A stretch of 64,000 nt of DNA from Nonlabens dokdonensis DSW-6 (GTDB taxonomy: Bacteria; Bacteroidota; Bacteroidia; Flavobacteriales; Flavobacteriaceae): positions 2,233,501 to 2,297,500 of the forward strand of contig NC_020156.1 in the NCBI RefSeq assembly GCF_000332115.1. Reading direction: 5' to 3'. Position 1 is the first letter of the stretch. Each line of letters opens with the position of its first letter. A model generated the notes under the pieces. It was not told the DNA's origin. It saw nothing but the letters and a program-made list of their open reading frames with translations, and did no database searches. The position numbers and the translations under genes were made by a program. This document shows positions 1 to 7,709 of the stretch, in pieces.

Positions 1-342
1 CCTATCGAATTTTTAGGAGTTTCTAACGTAATACGTGGCGCTGTAGCAAGCTGGGCAAAAACTCTAGCGACCGAATTAGGACCACATGGTATTACAGTAA
101 ATAACATCTTGCCAGGATTCACAGCAACAGATCGATTAGATAAAATTATTTCTGGAAAAGCATCTCGTGCTGGTCACAGTGAAGAACAAGCTGCCGAAAT
201 CATGAAAAGCTACGTGCCAGCAAGAAGATTTGCACAACCAGAAGAAGTAGCAAATGCGATTACTTTTTTAGCAAGCGATAAAGCTGGCTACATTAATGGT
301 ATTAACTTGCCAGTTGATGGTGGAAGGACGAAGAGTCTTTAG
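1..342 (+). CDS. SDR family oxidoreductase, C-terminal part (5' end outside window)
   Basis: This is the 3' part of a short-chain dehydrogenase/reductase; frame 1 is open from base 1 to the TAG at 340-342, so the gene begins upstream of the window. The tail is typical of the classical SDR fold: the helix after the active site (WAKTLATELG), the strand-loop ITVNNILPGF, and the C-terminal FLASDKAGYINGINLPVDGG segment. Where most SDRs have the YxxxK catalytic pair, the aligned positions here read S-N-V-I-R, so both the Tyr and the Lys appear replaced. The ACMSD-like amidohydrolase downstream suggests a role near aromatic amino acid (kynurenine) catabolism, which is inference. The TTG at 109 is an internal Leu codon, not a start. 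Confidence 0.85.
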   Translation, partial: PIEFLGVSNVIRGAVASWAKTLATELGPHGITVNNILPGFTATDRLDKIISGKASRAGHSEEQAAEIMKSYVPARRFAQPEEVANAITFLASDKAGYINGINLPVDGGRTKSL

Positions 343-382
343 GACATAGAATTAAATTGGATATATCATAAAGAGATAAAAA

Positions 383-814
383 ATGGCCTCACCTCTGATA
401 TTTGTTCTCGCCTTAATTCTGGCAATTTTTATAATAGTTCCAATTCTTTTTGTGACTAGAAGAAACAATAAGAAATTTGAGGCTTCTATTGATAAAGAAC
501 TGGAGCAACGAAAACTTCTTACTGATTCTTGGGATGATTTTTACGATTATTATTTGAAATTAGATTTTGAAAAGGACTTCATAACAGCCGTGGTAGATTC
601 CGTAAAAATTTACTCTCCAATTGCTCAAATTATGATGTTACCTCATGATGATTTGTATAAGGATTTAAAACTAGATGCAGTAAACGAAGATGATGATGAA
701 GTGATGAAACTTATTGAGAAGAAGATAGAAGGTTTTACTTATCAAGAAGGAGTATTGATAGATAATGATATCAATACTGTTTTTCAATTATTTAATTTTA
801 TTAGAGAGAAATAA
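383..814 (+). CDS. small membrane-anchored hypothetical protein
   Basis: A 143-residue protein I do not recognise. Residues 4-26 form one strongly hydrophobic helix (FVLALILAIFIIVPILFV) followed by RRNNKK, so the N terminus is probably outside and the rest cytoplasmic by the positive-inside rule. The remainder is soluble, acidic (with an EDDDE run) and probably helical. It lies 40 bp after the SDR gene and about 110 bp before the amidohydrolase on the same strand, so it may be co-transcribed with the SDR gene. There is no visible enzyme motif. Function unknown. Confidence 0.6.
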   Translation: MASPLIFVLALILAIFIIVPILFVTRRNNKKFEASIDKELEQRKLLTDSWDDFYDYYLKLDFEKDFITAVVDSVKIYSPIAQIMMLPHDDLYKDLKLDAVNEDDDEVMKLIEKKIEGFTYQEGVLIDNDINTVFQLFNFIREK

Positions 815-926
815 CGACTAATTTAAAAATTGTTCTTGAACCTATTGCTAGTATTCGAAAGTCTAGATTCTGCTTTTTAAGTCAAAATCTTTGTACTTTG
901 TACTCCAGACTTAACACAGCCCCAAA

Positions 927-2009
927 ATGAACAAAAAACTACGCATCAACGGTCATTCCCATTTACTTCCTTATCCAGAGCAAATTCCTGATTTCATGAG
1001 AGAAAAAGGGATTTTTTGGGTAGATCCAGAGCGTAAGAACATGCTGCAAAAAGACTGGTCACGTCCAGTTACTGATTCCAGTTTCTTTCTAGATGAAAAA
1101 CTTGAGTGGATGGATAAGTACAAACTGGACCATGCTGTGATTCTTAATTTGAGTCAGCTATATGGAAATGGTTTGCGCCTGGAGGAAATGAAACAAGCAT
1201 TACGTTTCCAAAATGATTTTAATGCCAAAGTACAACACGATCATCCTTCAAAATTCACGAGTGGTTTTGTGGTGCATCCAGGTTACGTGCGCGGTGCATT
1301 GTGGGAAATAGAGCGTTGTGTAAAAGTTTTAGGGATGAAGTTGCTTTGTCTGCCTACGCATTATATGGATACCATCGGGCAGTGGCGATGTATTTTTGAT
1401 GAAGAAAATGAACCGATTTTTGAACTCGCCAGCGAGCTCAATCTTGCTATAGAAATTCATCCTTATGATGGAGAAAAATTTATAAAACTACAAAATACCT
1501 CTTGGCGTTTTCATTTGATTTGGATGCTCGCACAATGTGCAGATGCCTATCATTTTTTGACTTTAAACGGTTATGCTTTTAAATATCCTGGCATGCGTAT
1601 ATGTTTTGCGCATGGAGGTCAACTCGCTCAAATGAATCTGGGACGTAGAATTCAAGGTTTTGACGGTAGACCAGATTTATTTGAAGGTAAAACACACCCA
1701 AGAAAATCAGTAGGTCATCCTAATATTTTCTTTGATACGCTGGTTCATGATACTGGTTCTTTAAAGTTATTAGTAGAGAATCAAGGAGCCAAACAGGTTC
1801 TTGTCGGTCTGGACGATCCATATCCGCTTGGAGAAATGGATAGTGAAAAACAAAGTTCTTATCCTGGTAAAATTATTGATCTCGCCATGGAGCGCAACAT
1901 TATTACACCAGATCAAGCAGACGATATGTGGGACGAGCATGTGGTGCGATGGCTTTTTGGTAGTGATGAAGCTGCTAAAAAGGTTTTTTATGAGCGTTTG
2001 AGAGCTTAG
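927..2009 (+). CDS. ACMSD-like amidohydrolase
   Basis: A 360-residue metal-dependent hydrolase of the amidohydrolase-2 (ACMSD) family. The family signature is in order: HSH near the N terminus (H10, H12), H178 in IEIHPYDG, H229 in FAHGG, and D296 in GLDDPYPLGE, the position of the metal-ligand Asp in 2-amino-3-carboxymuconate-6-semialdehyde decarboxylase (usually G-x-D-Y-P-F-P-L-G-E). ACMSD removes the carboxylate from the ring-opened product of 3-hydroxyanthranilate in tryptophan (kynurenine) degradation. The SDR end upstream fits the flavobacterial version of that cluster, but the other pathway genes would lie outside the window. It could instead be a related nonoxidative decarboxylase or hydrolase. 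Length agrees with the family. Confidence 0.8.
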   Translation: MNKKLRINGHSHLLPYPEQIPDFMREKGIFWVDPERKNMLQKDWSRPVTDSSFFLDEKLEWMDKYKLDHAVILNLSQLYGNGLRLEEMKQALRFQNDFNAKVQHDHPSKFTSGFVVHPGYVRGALWEIERCVKVLGMKLLCLPTHYMDTIGQWRCIFDEENEPIFELASELNLAIEIHPYDGEKFIKLQNTSWRFHLIWMLAQCADAYHFLTLNGYAFKYPGMRICFAHGGQLAQMNLGRRIQGFDGRPDLFEGKTHPRKSVGHPNIFFDTLVHDTGSLKLLVENQGAKQVLVGLDDPYPLGEMDSEKQSSYPGKIIDLAMERNIITPDQADDMWDEHVVRWLFGSDEAAKKVFYERLRA

Positions 2010-2078
2010 GTTCTTGAATTGTGTCTTCGTGTTTTGAGAAGCTACTTTAGTGATTATATGAAATAAACTGTTAAGATT

Positions 2079-3638
2079 ATGGAACAAAAATTTGAACTTA
2101 CAGAATCAGAAGAGCTTGGATACTACACAACTTTTAATAAATTATTTCCTGCGTTTCTATACCAAGACAGTAGCGAAAAAGTCCGAACTATTCAACTTAA
2201 TTTTCAATTTACGGATGAAGATACACAACCTAATGAAGCTCAAATAGCTGCACATGATTATCTATTGACTCATTCTAATCAAATGCTTGAAAATTTAGTT
2301 GCATATCTCAAGCAAGATGAAGAGTATTTTATGGAGTTTTATGGAGTATATAGAGAAATTGACTACGAATATACCTTTAACGGAAAAAAACATACAAGCA
2401 AAAGCAAAAATGGTTTTCCAGCAGTTGAAAAAGCACAAGATTTTATAAATTTTTTATCAATAACTGGTATAAATATAAGTTCGTCTAATGAAAATGGAAT
2501 TGCTTATATAGGTTTTACAGGTGAATGTCCATGGGATGTAGAACATGGTATTGGGGTTTCGTTCCATGAAAAAAAACTACTACATGTAGGTGCTTGGGAT
2601 TACGGATATCATCCAAGTTGGGGAAGTCGTGAGGATCATGACTTGTTAACTAATAGTTTTTTAAAAGGTCATAACTTAGAACAATTAGATAAAAGAAGAA
2701 AACGATTATCCACAGCAAGTGAACTTATTCAAGTTAGTAATAGCGAGGAATATGACCGATTATTTGATTGGTTGGCAAAACATCAAATGATTTATGGTTA
2801 TAGAAATAGTCATGTGGATTTAACTTCTAAGGAGAAAATAGTAGTTTTGAAAGAAATTAAAGAACTTTACTTAAGCGGTCAAAATATTCAAAATATCCCT
2901 GACTCTTTACATCTTTTAGAAAACCTTATTTCTTTGGAATTTTGGGTTAATAATTTAGGAATTATACCACCTCAAATATTTAAGTTACTAAAGTTAGAGA
3001 ATCTTTCTATTAATAACAATCAAATAAAACTTGTTCCAGAAGAAATAGGTTTGTTAAAAAACTTAAGATCACTTAACCTAAGTAATAACGAATTAAATTC
3101 AATACCTGACCATATTTCACAGCTAGAAAAACTTGAGCATCTTGATTTATCGGGAAATCAACTTTATGATTTAAGCGTTTCTATTTTATTATTAAATAGA
3201 TTAAAAACGCTTAATTTGATGAATAACAATTTAAGTGAAATTAATGAATCTATTTATGAACTTAAGAAGTTGGAACGACTAGATTTAAGGTATAATAAAT
3301 TGTCCAAATTTCCTGAAACCATAATTGATAAATGGCATTCTCTCAACTTTATTTTTTTAGTTGGAAATCAATTTAGTATTAACGCCTTAGAGCGCATTAT
3401 TAGATTCAACAATAGAAAAATAAATTCTGATATTGAAAAAGAGCTTTCTTTTACAAAAGATAAACTTATTAGAGAACTTAGGGAGGAAAAGAATAAATTA
3501 AACATAGAGAGAAGAGAAAGGCAAAAGCAAGAGAATTTAAAGTATCAGGAATTTAATAGAGCTCAATCTCAATCAAATTTGTCTGATTTTAAAAGCGATG
3601 ATAAGCCTGAGACAAGGTGGTGGGAATTTTGGAAATAA
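2079..3638 (+). CDS. leucine-rich-repeat protein with uncharacterised N-terminal domain
   Basis: A 519-residue protein in two parts. Residues 1-260 form a soluble domain with no family I can name; it is rich in aromatic and acidic residues and has a Trp-containing patch (AWDYGYHPSWGSR). Residues about 260-450 hold six to eight leucine-rich repeats of about 23 residues with the LxxLxLxxNxLxxIP pattern, for example LRSLNLSNNELNSIP and LEHLDLSGNQLYDL. The end (about 455-519) is a charged, probably coiled-coil tail finishing in WWEFWK. No signal peptide or membrane helix is seen, so it is probably cytoplasmic. LRRs of this type bind proteins; partner and role are unknown. It is AT-richer than its neighbours. 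Confidence 0.75.
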   Translation: MEQKFELTESEELGYYTTFNKLFPAFLYQDSSEKVRTIQLNFQFTDEDTQPNEAQIAAHDYLLTHSNQMLENLVAYLKQDEEYFMEFYGVYREIDYEYTFNGKKHTSKSKNGFPAVEKAQDFINFLSITGINISSSNENGIAYIGFTGECPWDVEHGIGVSFHEKKLLHVGAWDYGYHPSWGSREDHDLLTNSFLKGHNLEQLDKRRKRLSTASELIQVSNSEEYDRLFDWLAKHQMIYGYRNSHVDLTSKEKIVVLKEIKELYLSGQNIQNIPDSLHLLENLISLEFWVNNLGIIPPQIFKLLKLENLSINNNQIKLVPEEIGLLKNLRSLNLSNNELNSIPDHISQLEKLEHLDLSGNQLYDLSVSILLLNRLKTLNLMNNNLSEINESIYELKKLERLDLRYNKLSKFPETIIDKWHSLNFIFLVGNQFSINALERIIRFNNRKINSDIEKELSFTKDKLIRELREEKNKLNIERRERQKQENLKYQEFNRAQSQSNLSDFKSDDKPETRWWEFWK

Positions 3639-3679
3639 TTCTGATTTTATAAGTGATAATAGATAATCTATTTATTTTT

Positions 3680-3695
3680 CGCTTTCGCGAAAGCG
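3680..3695. repeat. 16-bp palindromic repeat (copy 1)
   Basis: Perfect palindrome CGCTTTCGCGAAAGCG in the spacer between the LRR gene and the PLP-enzyme gene. First of nine exact copies in this window (3680, 5791, 9708, 11544, 22119, 30707, 56057, 60811, 63127). Confidence 0.95.
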
Positions 3696-3777
3696 GATTT
3701 TTTAAAAACATCTATCACAAATTCATATTTACTGTAGAGATTCACACTTATTTCCCATTTAGACATTTCTAAAATCC

Positions 3778-3785
3778 TATTTTTG
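3778..3785 (+). promoter_or_regulatory. Bacteroidota -7 promoter element (TATTTTTG)
   Basis: TATTTTTG matches the TAnnTTTG -7 consensus of Bacteroidota sigma-ABfr promoters and ends 17 bases before the ATG at 3803, giving a short leader. No clear TTG -33 element is present at the usual 17-23 bp spacing. Confidence 0.55.
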
Positions 3786-3802
3786 CAAAACAAATACATT
3801 AC

Positions 3803-4819
3803 ATGGATTACGCAGAAAATATATTAGGTACTATAGGAAATACGCCACTTGTTAAAATGAACAAGTTAGTAGAAGATATTCCAGCATTAGTACTTGCTAA
3901 ATACGAGACTTTTAACCCAGGAAATTCTGTTAAAGATAGAATGGGATTAAAAATGGTAGAAGATGCCGAAGCTGATGGACGCCTTAAACCTGGTGGTACC
4001 ATCATTGAAGGAACAAGTGGTAATACAGGAATGGGACTTGCTCTCGCTGCCATTATGAAAGGTTACAAATTGATTTGTGTATTAAGTGATAAGCAGTCTA
4101 ATGAGAAAATGGATATTCTTAGAGCAGTAGGTGCAGAGGTGCATGTATGCCCTACAGATGTTGCTCCAGATGATCCACAATCTTATTATTCTACGAGTAA
4201 ACGTTTGAGCGAGGAAATTCCCAATTCTTGGTATGTAAACCAGTATGATAATCCATCCAATTGTAAAGCGCATTACGACAGTACAGGTCCTGAAATCTGG
4301 AAACAAACTGAAGGAAAAATAACGCATTTTGTAGTAGGAGTAGGAACTGGTGGAACAATTTCTGGTGTAGGAACTTTTTTAAAATTGCAAAATCCAAATA
4401 TCAAAATTTGGGGAATTGATACTTATGGATCGGTTTTTAAAAAATACCATGAGACTGGAATTTTTGATGAGAATGAAATCCATTCTTATGTGACGGAAGG
4501 AATAGGTGAAGATATCTTACCATTAAACGTTCGTTTTGAAGTTATTGATGGATTTACTAAAGTAACCGATAAGGACGCTGCTGTTTATACAAGAAGACTT
4601 GCAAAAGAAGAAGGAATGTTTCTAGGTAACAGCGCAGGAGCTGCGATCAAAGGTCTAAAGCAGATTCATGAAGAAGTAGGATTCACTAAAGATGACGTGG
4701 TAGTTATTTTGTATCACGATCATGGTAGTCGTTATGTAGGTAAATTTTTTAACGATAACTGGATGCTAGAAAAAGGCTGGTTAAAAGAAGATGGCACCTA
4801 CCATCCAGATGATAAGTAA
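3803..4819 (+). CDS. PLP-dependent cystathionine beta-synthase / cysteine synthase
   Basis: A 338-residue fold-type II PLP enzyme. K44 in NPGNSVKDR is the Schiff-base lysine, EGTSGNTGMGLA binds the substrate carboxylate, and GVGTGGTISG binds the PLP phosphate. The C-terminal segment (DHGSRYVGKFFNDNWM) resembles the end of the catalytic core of cystathionine beta-synthases more than CysK/CysM, so the likely reaction is beta-replacement on serine or O-acetylserine with homocysteine or sulfide. The CBS-domain pair of eukaryotic enzymes is absent; the protein stops after the core. A promoter element lies just upstream and a hairpin (4826-4861) starts 7 bases after the stop, suggesting a single-gene transcript. 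Confidence 0.85.
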   Translation: MDYAENILGTIGNTPLVKMNKLVEDIPALVLAKYETFNPGNSVKDRMGLKMVEDAEADGRLKPGGTIIEGTSGNTGMGLALAAIMKGYKLICVLSDKQSNEKMDILRAVGAEVHVCPTDVAPDDPQSYYSTSKRLSEEIPNSWYVNQYDNPSNCKAHYDSTGPEIWKQTEGKITHFVVGVGTGGTISGVGTFLKLQNPNIKIWGIDTYGSVFKKYHETGIFDENEIHSYVTEGIGEDILPLNVRFEVIDGFTKVTDKDAAVYTRRLAKEEGMFLGNSAGAAIKGLKQIHEEVGFTKDDVVVILYHDHGSRYVGKFFNDNWMLEKGWLKEDGTYHPDDK

Positions 4820-4825
4820 ACCGTA

Positions 4826-4861
4826 ATACTGAAAAATTTACGAAGTAAATTTATTCAGTAT
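4826..4861 (+). terminator. hairpin directly after the PLP-enzyme gene
   Basis: Inverted repeat: ATACTGAA-AAATTTA, CGAAG loop, TAAATTT-A-TTCAGTAT, a 15-bp stem with one bulged A. It begins 7 bases after the stop codon but has no T tract, so it may be a 3'-end stabiliser or a weak or factor-assisted terminator. Confidence 0.5.
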
Positions 4862-4899
4862 CTCAAGCAATATAGCAACTACAGTTAATTCATAAAAAC

Positions 4900-4926
4900 A
4901 CCTCAAAAGCATTATGTTTTTGAGGT
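4900..4926 (+). terminator. second hairpin in the 4.8-5.0 kb spacer
   Basis: ACCTCAAAA at 4900-4908 pairs perfectly with TTTTGAGGT at 4918-4926 around a 9-base loop. The A-rich 5' side and T-rich 3' side give a terminator-like shape on either strand. Confidence 0.5.
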
Positions 4927-4932
4927 ATTTCA

Positions 4933-4970
4933 TTTCCCAAAGGGCAGAATTAATTCTGCCCTTTGGGAAA
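4933..4970. repeat. perfect 38-bp palindrome
   Basis: Two 19-base arms with no spacer: TTTCCCAAAGGGCAGAATT at 4933-4951 and its exact reverse complement at 4952-4970. It is the third inverted repeat in 145 bp and lies about 80 bp before the DUF2851 start. It could be a strong hairpin in RNA, a bidirectional terminator, or a dyad bound by a dimeric protein. Confidence 0.85.
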
Positions 4971-5053
4971 GAAGTTGGTTTCTATCGCAGCATACTTGCT
5001 TGTAACTCGTTTAAATTATTTAAATTATTTGAAATATTTGCTATATTTCATCT

Positions 5054-6322
5054 ATGCAAGAAGATTTTATTCATTACCTCTGGAAGTTCAAGCAGTTGAG
5101 CGGTCAAGAACTCCTGACAACAGAAGGAAAAGAGATTAAGATAAAGTCTTTAGGAACGCACAATTTCTTTTCGGGACCAGACTTTTTTAACGGTCGTGTA
5201 GAGATAGACGGTCAGGATTGGGCAGGAAATATAGAAATGCATGTCAAAGCGAGCGACTGGTACCTGCACGGCCATGATGATGATCCTGCTTATGATAACG
5301 TTATTTTACATGTCGTCTGGATGCATGATGCCGAGATTACTCGCAGAGATGGAGTTAATATTCCTGTTTTAGAAGTTTCAAAATATGTTGATGAACATTT
5401 AGTACAATCCTATCGCAAGTTATTTGCTGTAAAAAATGACCAATTCATAAACTGCGAGAATCAATTTTCTAGTGTAGATGATTTTAAAAGAGATCAATGG
5501 TTAGAGAAGCTTTTCTTTGAACGACTAGAATATAAATCAGATCGCATTAAGCACATACTTGAGCAAAATAACAACGACTGGGAAGCGACTTTTTTTCAGT
5601 TGCTAGCCAGAAGTTTTGGAACAAAAACAAATGCCGATGCTTTTGAACAGCTTGCTAGCAGTATGGATCAAGCTGTGATACGCAAGCTTGCCAAAGATGC
5701 TTTTCAATTAGAATCTGTTTTATTAGGTCAGTGTGGATTGTTGAATGTTGAGAGAAAAGATCCTTATTATAAAGAGTTGGTTAATGAGTTCGCTTTCGCG
5801 AAAGCGAAATACAACCTACAACCTTCACTTACATCTATGAAGTTTTTTAGGCTGCGACCGGCTAATTATCCTACGATACGGATTTCACAACTATCAAGAT
5901 TATATCAAAAGAATCCAATGCTTTTTGGTGAGGTTTTATTGGCTAAAAGCAGGAAAGAAATTCATAAGCTGTTTGAGGTCAAAGCTGCGAAATACTGGGT
6001 TACGCATCATGTATTTGATAAAAAAACGGAAGAAAGGGAGAAAACACTCTCCTCAGATTTTATTGATTTACTGATTATCAATTGCATCGTGCCTATAAAA
6101 TTCATGCATGCGCAATTTGTAGGTAAGGATAAAACTGAAGAATTAATGGAGCTCATGTACGAATTGAAACCAGAGAAGAATACGGTTGTTTCAGGTTTTA
6201 AAAAACTCTTCAAGGTGGAGAACGCTCTGCAAACCCAGTCATTATTGCAATTAAAACCCAATTATTGTGATAAGAATTGTTGCTTAAATTGTGATGTAGG
6301 CGTTGCTCTTTTACGTAATTAG
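5054..6322 (+). CDS. DUF2851 family protein
   Basis: A 422-residue protein of the Bacteroidota-enriched DUF2851 family, recognised from its N-terminal half: the HYLWKFKQ start, the GPDFFNGRVEIDGQDWAGNIEMHVKASDW segment read in pieces (for example GNIEMHVKASDWYLHGH), and ILHVVWMHD. Function unknown. The last 20 residues hold a compact cysteine cluster (CDKNCCLNCDVG), which may bind a metal. Residues around 247-253 (FAFAKAK) are encoded by a copy of the 16-bp palindrome at 5791-5806, which is read through in frame. It precedes pspC-like and K+-channel genes on the same strand. Confidence 0.8.
   Translation: MQEDFIHYLWKFKQLSGQELLTTEGKEIKIKSLGTHNFFSGPDFFNGRVEIDGQDWAGNIEMHVKASDWYLHGHDDDPAYDNVILHVVWMHDAEITRRDGVNIPVLEVSKYVDEHLVQSYRKLFAVKNDQFINCENQFSSVDDFKRDQWLEKLFFERLEYKSDRIKHILEQNNNDWEATFFQLLARSFGTKTNADAFEQLASSMDQAVIRKLAKDAFQLESVLLGQCGLLNVERKDPYYKELVNEFAFAKAKYNLQPSLTSMKFFRLRPANYPTIRISQLSRLYQKNPMLFGEVLLAKSRKEIHKLFEVKAAKYWVTHHVFDKKTEEREKTLSSDFIDLLIINCIVPIKFMHAQFVGKDKTEELMELMYELKPEKNTVVSGFKKLFKVENALQTQSLLQLKPNYCDKNCCLNCDVGVALLRN
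5791..5806. repeat. 16-bp palindromic repeat (copy 2, inside DUF2851 gene)
   Basis: Exact CGCTTTCGCGAAAGCG, here part of a 20-bp palindrome with flanking TT and AA. It is translated in frame as part of FAFAKAK. Confidence 0.95.
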
Positions 6323-6387
6323 TATCTAAGTTTTAAACTATTGATCAAGTCCTGTTATTTTTGAGAGCTTTGGCTTAAATTTACATT

Positions 6388-6615
6388 ATGGGAATAGTTA
6401 CATATTTACGCACGCTTATGGAGAAATACGGTTTTTACGTATCTACTCGCGTTGCCGAAAAATTAGGTATGAAAGCTAGGAATGTAAGGTTAACGTTTAT
6501 CTACTTTACTTTTGCCACTTTGGGAGCTGGTTTTGCCGTGTATTTAATAATGGCGTTTTGGATCAAAATCAAGGATCTTATATATACAAAGCGCAGTAGC
6601 GTTTTTGATCTTTAA
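6388..6615 (+). CDS. PspC domain protein
   Basis: A 75-residue protein made of little more than one PspC domain: an amphipathic N-terminal part with a VAEKLGMKARNVRLTF motif and a hydrophobic segment at about residues 36-58 (FTFATLGAGFAVYLIMAFWI). In proteobacteria PspC senses envelope stress; small PspC-domain proteins are frequent in Flavobacteriia, where their role is poorly defined. The stop is 9 bases before the GTG start of the K+ channel gene, so the two are probably one transcriptional unit. Confidence 0.8.
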   Translation: MGIVTYLRTLMEKYGFYVSTRVAEKLGMKARNVRLTFIYFTFATLGAGFAVYLIMAFWIKIKDLIYTKRSSVFDL

Positions 6616-6624
6616 ACAAATCTT

Positions 6625-7635
6625 GTGCGCAGTAAACTTAAAATAGCATTTTCTCTATTATTTGTGATGCTCCTAGTAGGTGTGTTAGGGTTCAAGTTTA
6701 CCATGGATTTGTCTTGGGTAGACTCTTTATACATGACGGTGATAACTATCACTACGGTAGGTTACAGAGAAATAGGAGAGCCTTCTCCACAAGCAAAGCT
6801 ATTTACGGTTTTCTTTATTTTGATCAGTGTTATAGTTGTGGGTTATGCAGTATCTGCAATTACGGAGTATTTATTATCGCGCAATAGTCTGGCAGATTTA
6901 AGAAAAAAGCGAAAAATTAAACATTTAGAGTCTATGGAAAATCATATTATCGTTTGTGGATATGGTCGTAACGGTAAACAAGCCGTTCAAAAACTACAAG
7001 ATTATAAAAGAGATTTTATTATCATAGAAAAAGACCAACAGGTTATAGATGATGCACCGCTGGATGAAGAAAATTTCTATCGTGGAAATGCTAATGAAGA
7101 CGACGTTTTGCTAAGTGCAGGCATCGAAAGAGCATCAACTCTTATAACTGCGTTGCCTGAAGATGCTGATAATTTGTTTATTGTTTTGAGTGCTAGACAG
7201 CTTAATAAAAATTTGAAAATAATTTCTCGAGCAAGTGAAGAGAATTCTTATAAAAAATTAAAATTTGCCGGTGCAGATAATGTGATACTTCCAGATACGA
7301 TTGGCGGACAGCACATGGCTTCTCTAATTGTAAGCCCTGACTTAATAGAGTTTTGGGATAATTTAAGCTACGGAGGTAATGAAGGTGTGAACCTCGAGCA
7401 AATTTCATTTGAGCAAATGTTTGATGAAGAAAGGGATTGCACCATTATCAACTTGAATTTAAGAAAAGAAACAGGCTGTACTATTATAGGTTATAAAGCT
7501 CCAGATGGCAATTATACCGTTAATCCAGACCCTACATTACCACTGGTGCCTGGTTCTAAAATCATTGTCGTTGGGAATTCTAATCAAATCGCAAAACTTC
7601 AAAAAGTTTATAGAATTAACAATGAGGTAACATAG
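6625..7635 (+). CDS. two-TM potassium channel with TrkA-N/RCK domain
   Basis: A 336-residue K+ channel subunit. Residues 7-23 are the first membrane helix, 35-50 the pore helix with the T44-V45-G46-Y47 selectivity filter, and about 59-84 the second helix. The cytoplasmic RCK/TrkA-N domain begins with HIIVCGYGRNGKQA (nucleotide-binding GxGxxG at 112-117), and a TrkA-C-like domain occupies about 250-330. Such channels assemble as tetramers gated by the RCK ring, usually through nucleotides or Ca2+. The start is a GTG 9 bases after the PspC-domain gene. An ATG further in would remove part of the first helix. Confidence 0.88.
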   Translation: MRSKLKIAFSLLFVMLLVGVLGFKFTMDLSWVDSLYMTVITITTVGYREIGEPSPQAKLFTVFFILISVIVVGYAVSAITEYLLSRNSLADLRKKRKIKHLESMENHIIVCGYGRNGKQAVQKLQDYKRDFIIIEKDQQVIDDAPLDEENFYRGNANEDDVLLSAGIERASTLITALPEDADNLFIVLSARQLNKNLKIISRASEENSYKKLKFAGADNVILPDTIGGQHMASLIVSPDLIEFWDNLSYGGNEGVNLEQISFEQMFDEERDCTIINLNLRKETGCTIIGYKAPDGNYTVNPDPTLPLVPGSKIIVVGNSNQIAKLQKVYRINNEVT

Positions 7636-7660
7636 TACTCTCAAAACTTTCAAAAAGCGA

Positions 7661-7668
7661 TATTTTTG
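7661..7668 (+). promoter_or_regulatory. -7 promoter element before the symporter gene
   Basis: TATTTTTG fits TAnnTTTG. Its position just before the in-frame GTG at 7668 means transcription should start after that GTG, which favours the ATG at 7710 as the true start of the symporter gene. Confidence 0.5.
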
Positions 7669-7709
7669 TGCATCTTGCTGGCTTAACCATAAAATTAATA
7701 TTTATTCAT

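Noticed and set aside
3803..3820. Riboswitch upstream of the PLP sulfur enzyme (SAM type)
   Set aside because: The promoter element ends 17 bases before the start codon, leaving no room for a leader aptamer.
4914..5099. A 61-codon frame before the DUF2851 gene
   Set aside because: It runs through the palindrome spacer and into the DUF2851 gene in another frame, with low-complexity sequence and no recognisable features.
7668..7709. GTG at 7668 as the start of the symporter gene
   Set aside because: A promoter -7 box ends on this codon, and the ATG at 7710 gives a normal signal-like N terminus.
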